This document shows positions 45,101 to 47,449 of a DNA stretch of 47,449 bases, in pieces. Both the position numbers and the translations under genes were made by a program. Origin of the DNA: JARYGU01 sp033795365 (lineage in GTDB: Bacteria; Pseudomonadota; Alphaproteobacteria; Rhizobiales; Rhizobiaceae); the NCBI GenBank assembly GCA_033795365.1, contig JARYGU010000031.1, positions 1 through 47,449 of the forward strand, read 5' to 3'. How positions within the stretch are numbered: the stretch's first letter is position 1; every line of letters begins with the position of its first letter. Under the pieces are notes generated by a model, which had not been told where the DNA came from, did no database searches, and saw nothing but the letters and a program-made list of their open reading frames with translations.

Positions 45101-45406
45101 ATGAGCAAAGCCTCCCCAGATCACGTTCTCATGCGACGCTTATCTGTCGGAACGGTGTTCGCAGGCCTCCTTTTCCTGACCGGCTGCCAGACACCAGAAC
45201 AAGAACGCTACGCCGACCTCGACACCTGCTCTGGAATGGGCGCGCGATACGGATCATCATCGCATACCGGATGCATGTTACAGCAGCAGCAGCGTCGTGA
45301 CGACGCGCAATTGCGGACCCTCGAGGCAGCCAGGCTAAGCCAGATCATGGCAGAAGATGCGCGCCGGCAGCATGAGCGCGTGAAAAGAGAGAGACGGCGG
45401 GACTAG
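45101..45406 (+). CDS. small lipoprotein
   Basis: A 101-residue lipoprotein. The signal MSKASPDHVLMRRLSVGTVF ends in LLFLTGC, a good lipobox. The mature part is short, Gln- and Arg-rich (LQQQQRRDDAQLRTLEAARL), so it is probably a helical or coiled-coil envelope protein of unknown function. The start at 45101 has AAGG upstream; an earlier ATG at 45071 adds ten residues. It lies about 280 bases upstream of the second response regulator and may be stress-related, but this is only position. Confidence 0.65.
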   Translation: MSKASPDHVLMRRLSVGTVFAGLLFLTGCQTPEQERYADLDTCSGMGARYGSSSHTGCMLQQQQRRDDAQLRTLEAARLSQIMAEDARRQHERVKRERRRD

Positions 45407-45574
45407 TTTCGAGTTCGGTGGGAGGCTGACCTGATCGAAACCGATCTACTGAAGCGGCCGCCGGCTGATGAAGGCCAGTCTCGAGACGTTTGCCCTAAAG
45501 CCTCTCACCACTGATGCGCCCCCTCTACGGAGTCCGCATCCAATCGAACCCCAAAAATCGGAAACCAACTGCTC

Positions 45575-45682
45575 ATGTTAACGCCCTCGCGGATGGCAGT
45601 ACGCCTTATCCAACGCCACGGAACTCAATTTTCGCTCGACGAAGCCTTTGAAATCATCAATCTCGTAAGGTACTTCATTTAG
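45575..45682 (+). CDS. possible 35-residue leader peptide
   Basis: A short frame, MLTPSRMAVRLIQRHGTQFS followed by LDEAFEIINLVRYFI, ends four bases before the response-regulator ATG at 45687. It has a plausible helical composition but no family, and no ribosome site is visible before it. It could couple translation to the regulator, which also lacks one, or be a remnant of a decayed gene. Uncertain. Confidence 0.25.
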   Translation: MLTPSRMAVRLIQRHGTQFSLDEAFEIINLVRYFI

Positions 45683-45686
45683 CGAC

Positions 45687-46361
45687 ATGAAAATTTTGTT
45701 GGTCGAAGACGATCCCGAAATGGCCGACGCGCTTCGGACAGCGCTTTCGAGGCACGACTTCGTACTTGCGGCGGTGGCGGATCTCGCCATGGCGCGCGAA
45801 GCGATCGCCGTCGAACGATACGATGTTGTTCTCATCGACCGGCAGCTTCCGGACGGCGACGGGAGTAGCTTGCTCGCCGAGATCCGGCAAACAAGCAATC
45901 CACCGCGTTCGATAATCATCTCTGCCATGGGATCCACGAAAGACAGGATTGCCGGGCTTAACGGCGGGGCCGACGACTATCTACCCAAACCGTTCGAGGT
46001 CGATGAACTTGTCGCCCGCCTTAACGCGGTGGCCCGCCGAACGCCTGAAGCCAAGGCAGACATCATCACGACCGGCAATATCCATTATGATCGGGTGACA
46101 CGAGACCTGTACGTCAATGGCATCCGGCAGGAACTCGCTCGACGAGAGCTTTTAATCATCGAGTCGCTTCTCAAGAATCTCGGACGAACCGTGCTGCGGT
46201 CTTCGCTGGAGGAAAGCGTCTACTCCTTCGATGACGAGATCCAGTCCAATTCGCTGGAAGCGAACATGTCGCGCCTGCGGCGCAAACTAGCGGATGCTGG
46301 TGCGGATATCGTCATCCGGAATATTCGCGGCGTCGGATATTTCCTCCATGAGCAGAAATAG
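45687..46361 (+). CDS. OmpR-family response regulator
   Basis: A 224-residue response regulator of the OmpR/PhoB type. The receiver has MKILLVEDDPEMADALRTAL, phosphoacceptor Asp51 in VVLIDRQLPDGDG and DDYLPKPFEVDELVARL. The winged-helix output is complete and ends IRNIRGVGYFL. ATG at 45687 lies four bases after a short frame and has no ribosome site of its own. The kinase gene behind it is decayed, so this regulator is probably orphaned or served by another kinase. Confidence 0.88.
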   Translation: MKILLVEDDPEMADALRTALSRHDFVLAAVADLAMAREAIAVERYDVVLIDRQLPDGDGSSLLAEIRQTSNPPRSIIISAMGSTKDRIAGLNGGADDYLPKPFEVDELVARLNAVARRTPEAKADIITTGNIHYDRVTRDLYVNGIRQELARRELLIIESLLKNLGRTVLRSSLEESVYSFDDEIQSNSLEANMSRLRRKLADAGADIVIRNIRGVGYFLHEQK

Positions 46362-46362
46362 C

Positions 46363-46870
46363 ATGTCTCCCCATTCGCTCCGCTGGCTTTACACTCGGCT
46401 TCATCACGCCGCAACTCCTCACCATTATCGCCTCGTACGGGCTCGTTCTATACATCGCGATGCTGAGTGCTTAGGGTGGCGCGGTCCCATCCACGTGGTA
46501 TCCGCAGGAGATAGCGAAATCCGTTACAATTGACCAAAATGGCGTCGTGGCGGTCCGGCCTTCAAATCTCGTTCCCAACGCCGTTCAATATGGAGGCGGG
46601 CGCGGCGACATCCTGGTCAAGGTGGAGGCCGATGGTTCCGTCCTTATCTCCAATCAAGGCATCGGCATAGCGGCGGAACTTCATTCACGAATTTTCGAGC
46701 CATTTTATCGCGTTAATCCGCACGGATCTGGAGCTGGTCTTGGCTTGAGCATGGTCAACGAAATCATTGCAAAGCATGGCGGCTTCATCGAAATCAAATC
46801 CTCACCGGGCCAGGGGAGCGTATTCGCTATCCGTTGGCAAAACGCATTGCAGATAGCAGGGCGTAATTAG
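46363..46870 (+). pseudogene. sensor histidine kinase, decayed
   Basis: A broken kinase gene following the regulator. The start (MSPHSLRWLYTR) is followed by a membrane segment (ITPQLLTIIASYGLVLYIAM) in a different frame, then a stop. From about 46547 a third part gives the end of a HATPase domain: NLVPNAVQYGG, SNQGIGIAAELHSRIFEPFY and GSGAGLGLSMVNEIIAKHGG. The HAMP and HisKA parts with the phosphorylated His are missing, and the usual DxGxG motif is NQGIG. The gene has suffered a frameshift and an internal deletion and cannot make a working kinase. Confidence 0.7.
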
Positions 46871-47088
46871 GAACACTGGAACCGTGCAACACTCTTGGAC
46901 CGCCTGTGGGTCGCTTCGTTCGACGATCAGTTATTGCAATCGTCGATGTGCTGTCACCGGTCTGCATGACTCCTCGTGCCGATCGACGGGCGTAACGTTC
47001 CTGTAATTTTGACACCCCATGACTTGAGGAAAGACGCTTTATCGCATGGGTCGAGAGCGCTCTTTGCAGTCTCGCGAATGGAGTTTGA

Positions 47089-47376
47089 ATGCGCAATTAT
47101 CTAAGTATGGTGGCTGTCCTAATCGGGATCGTTCTTCCAGTGGTGCCGGCGGCATCAGAGGACGATCTCGGCTCGACCGTCGATACAATCGTCAAGCCGC
47201 TGATGGCTGAACATCAGATCCCTGGCTTGTCGGTCGGCATCCTACTCGCTGGCCAGCACCATGTTTTCCATTACGGGGTGTCGTCTCGAGAAACGGCATC
47301 CCCCGTGGACGATGCGACACTGTTCGAGATCGGCTCTTTGTCCAAACCTTTCACCGGCACGTTGCTCGCACGGTAA
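47089..47376 (+). pseudogene. serine beta-lactamase-like gene, 3'-truncated
   Basis: The 95-residue start of a class C beta-lactamase or related penicillin-binding-like serine hydrolase. A signal peptide (MRNYLSMVAVLIGIVLPVVP) is followed by VKPLMAEHQIPGLSVGILLA and the SxxK nucleophile region FEIGSLSKPFTGTLLAR. A stop follows at once, and the downstream bases no longer resemble the family, so the remaining two-thirds (YxN and KTG motifs) are missing. The product would have no lactamase activity. The break is probably caused by an element whose end may be the inverted repeat closing the window. Confidence 0.75.
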
Positions 47377-47425
47377 GCGTCCGGTGAAGGAGCCTTTGAG
47401 ATTTCGCCCATTGCACTGAAGTTAC

Positions 47426-47449
47426 GTCGCTAATTCCGTAGTTAGCGAC
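47426..47449. repeat. 8-bp inverted repeat at the window end
   Basis: GTCGCTAA and TTAGCGAC form a perfect 8-bp inverted repeat with an 8-base spacer, ending at the last base. It might be the end of an insertion element or a terminator-like stem. The right side cannot be seen. Confidence 0.45.

Overview
The window looks like accessory DNA, probably plasmid or integrated mobile DNA, from a Rhizobiales alphaproteobacterium (Rhizobium/Agrobacterium/Sinorhizobium/Brucella relatives). The main reasons are the Ti/Sym-plasmid style traA-oriT-traCD arrangement, the moderately high GC content and the gene families present. No tRNA, rRNA, CRISPR array or replication gene (repABC) was seen. The species is not identified.

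Layout. 0-3 kb: a small His-rich exported protein, then an overlapping pair for surface polysaccharide modification (pyruvyl-transferase family and a methyltransferase), ending at an IS630-like remnant. 3.4-9.6 kb: mobilisation remnant with a Tat-signal hypothetical protein, an HTH regulator, an AlpA-like regulator, a TraA relaxase/helicase gene broken by a one-base frameshift, an oriT-like site between divergent traA and traC, and traD running into a truncated IS256-family element.

9.7-19.9 kb: an envelope module. It holds a Cys-rich repeat protein, a Spy/CpxP-like LTxxQ protein, a DUF4410-like lipoprotein, a small exported protein, an RND pump with its membrane fusion protein, an SH3-domain protein with a 25-residue Cys-pair repeat, and an OmpR/EnvZ-type two-component system. 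Three promoter regions in this stretch share an unusual motif (WWWTGTNNCGATTTGT). It is a 10-bp-spaced direct repeat, as expected for an OmpR-family regulator, and suggests a self-contained envelope-stress regulon.

19.9-27 kb: a scrap yard of mobile and defence-like genes. It contains a LysR tail, a TetR/IS3 chimera, an HNH endonuclease with a possible PUA-like N-terminus, an overlapping HTH-like small gene, a frameshifted large tyrosine recombinase, a HigBA-type toxin-antitoxin pair with a visible promoter/operator, and fused IS66 and IS21 remnants.

27-45 kb: mainly metabolism and regulation. A nitroreductase is divergent from a LysR gene. An oxidation cluster on the minus strand (alcohol dehydrogenase, metallo-beta-lactamase-fold hydrolase, aldehyde dehydrogenase), with a pirin upstream, faces a plus-strand series of a frameshifted MFS transporter, a Gfo/Idh/MocA oxidoreductase, an aldo/keto reductase and a LysR regulator. 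Then come an L,D-transpeptidase, a LysR regulator with a good dyad operator, and an S9 peptidase-MerR operon.

45-47.4 kb: a small lipoprotein, an OmpR-type response regulator whose kinase gene is decayed, and a truncated serine beta-lactamase-like gene. The window ends exactly in an 8-bp inverted repeat. Several genes carry simple frameshifts (traA, recombinase, MFS, kinase). Real decay and sequencing error cannot be told apart from the sequence alone.
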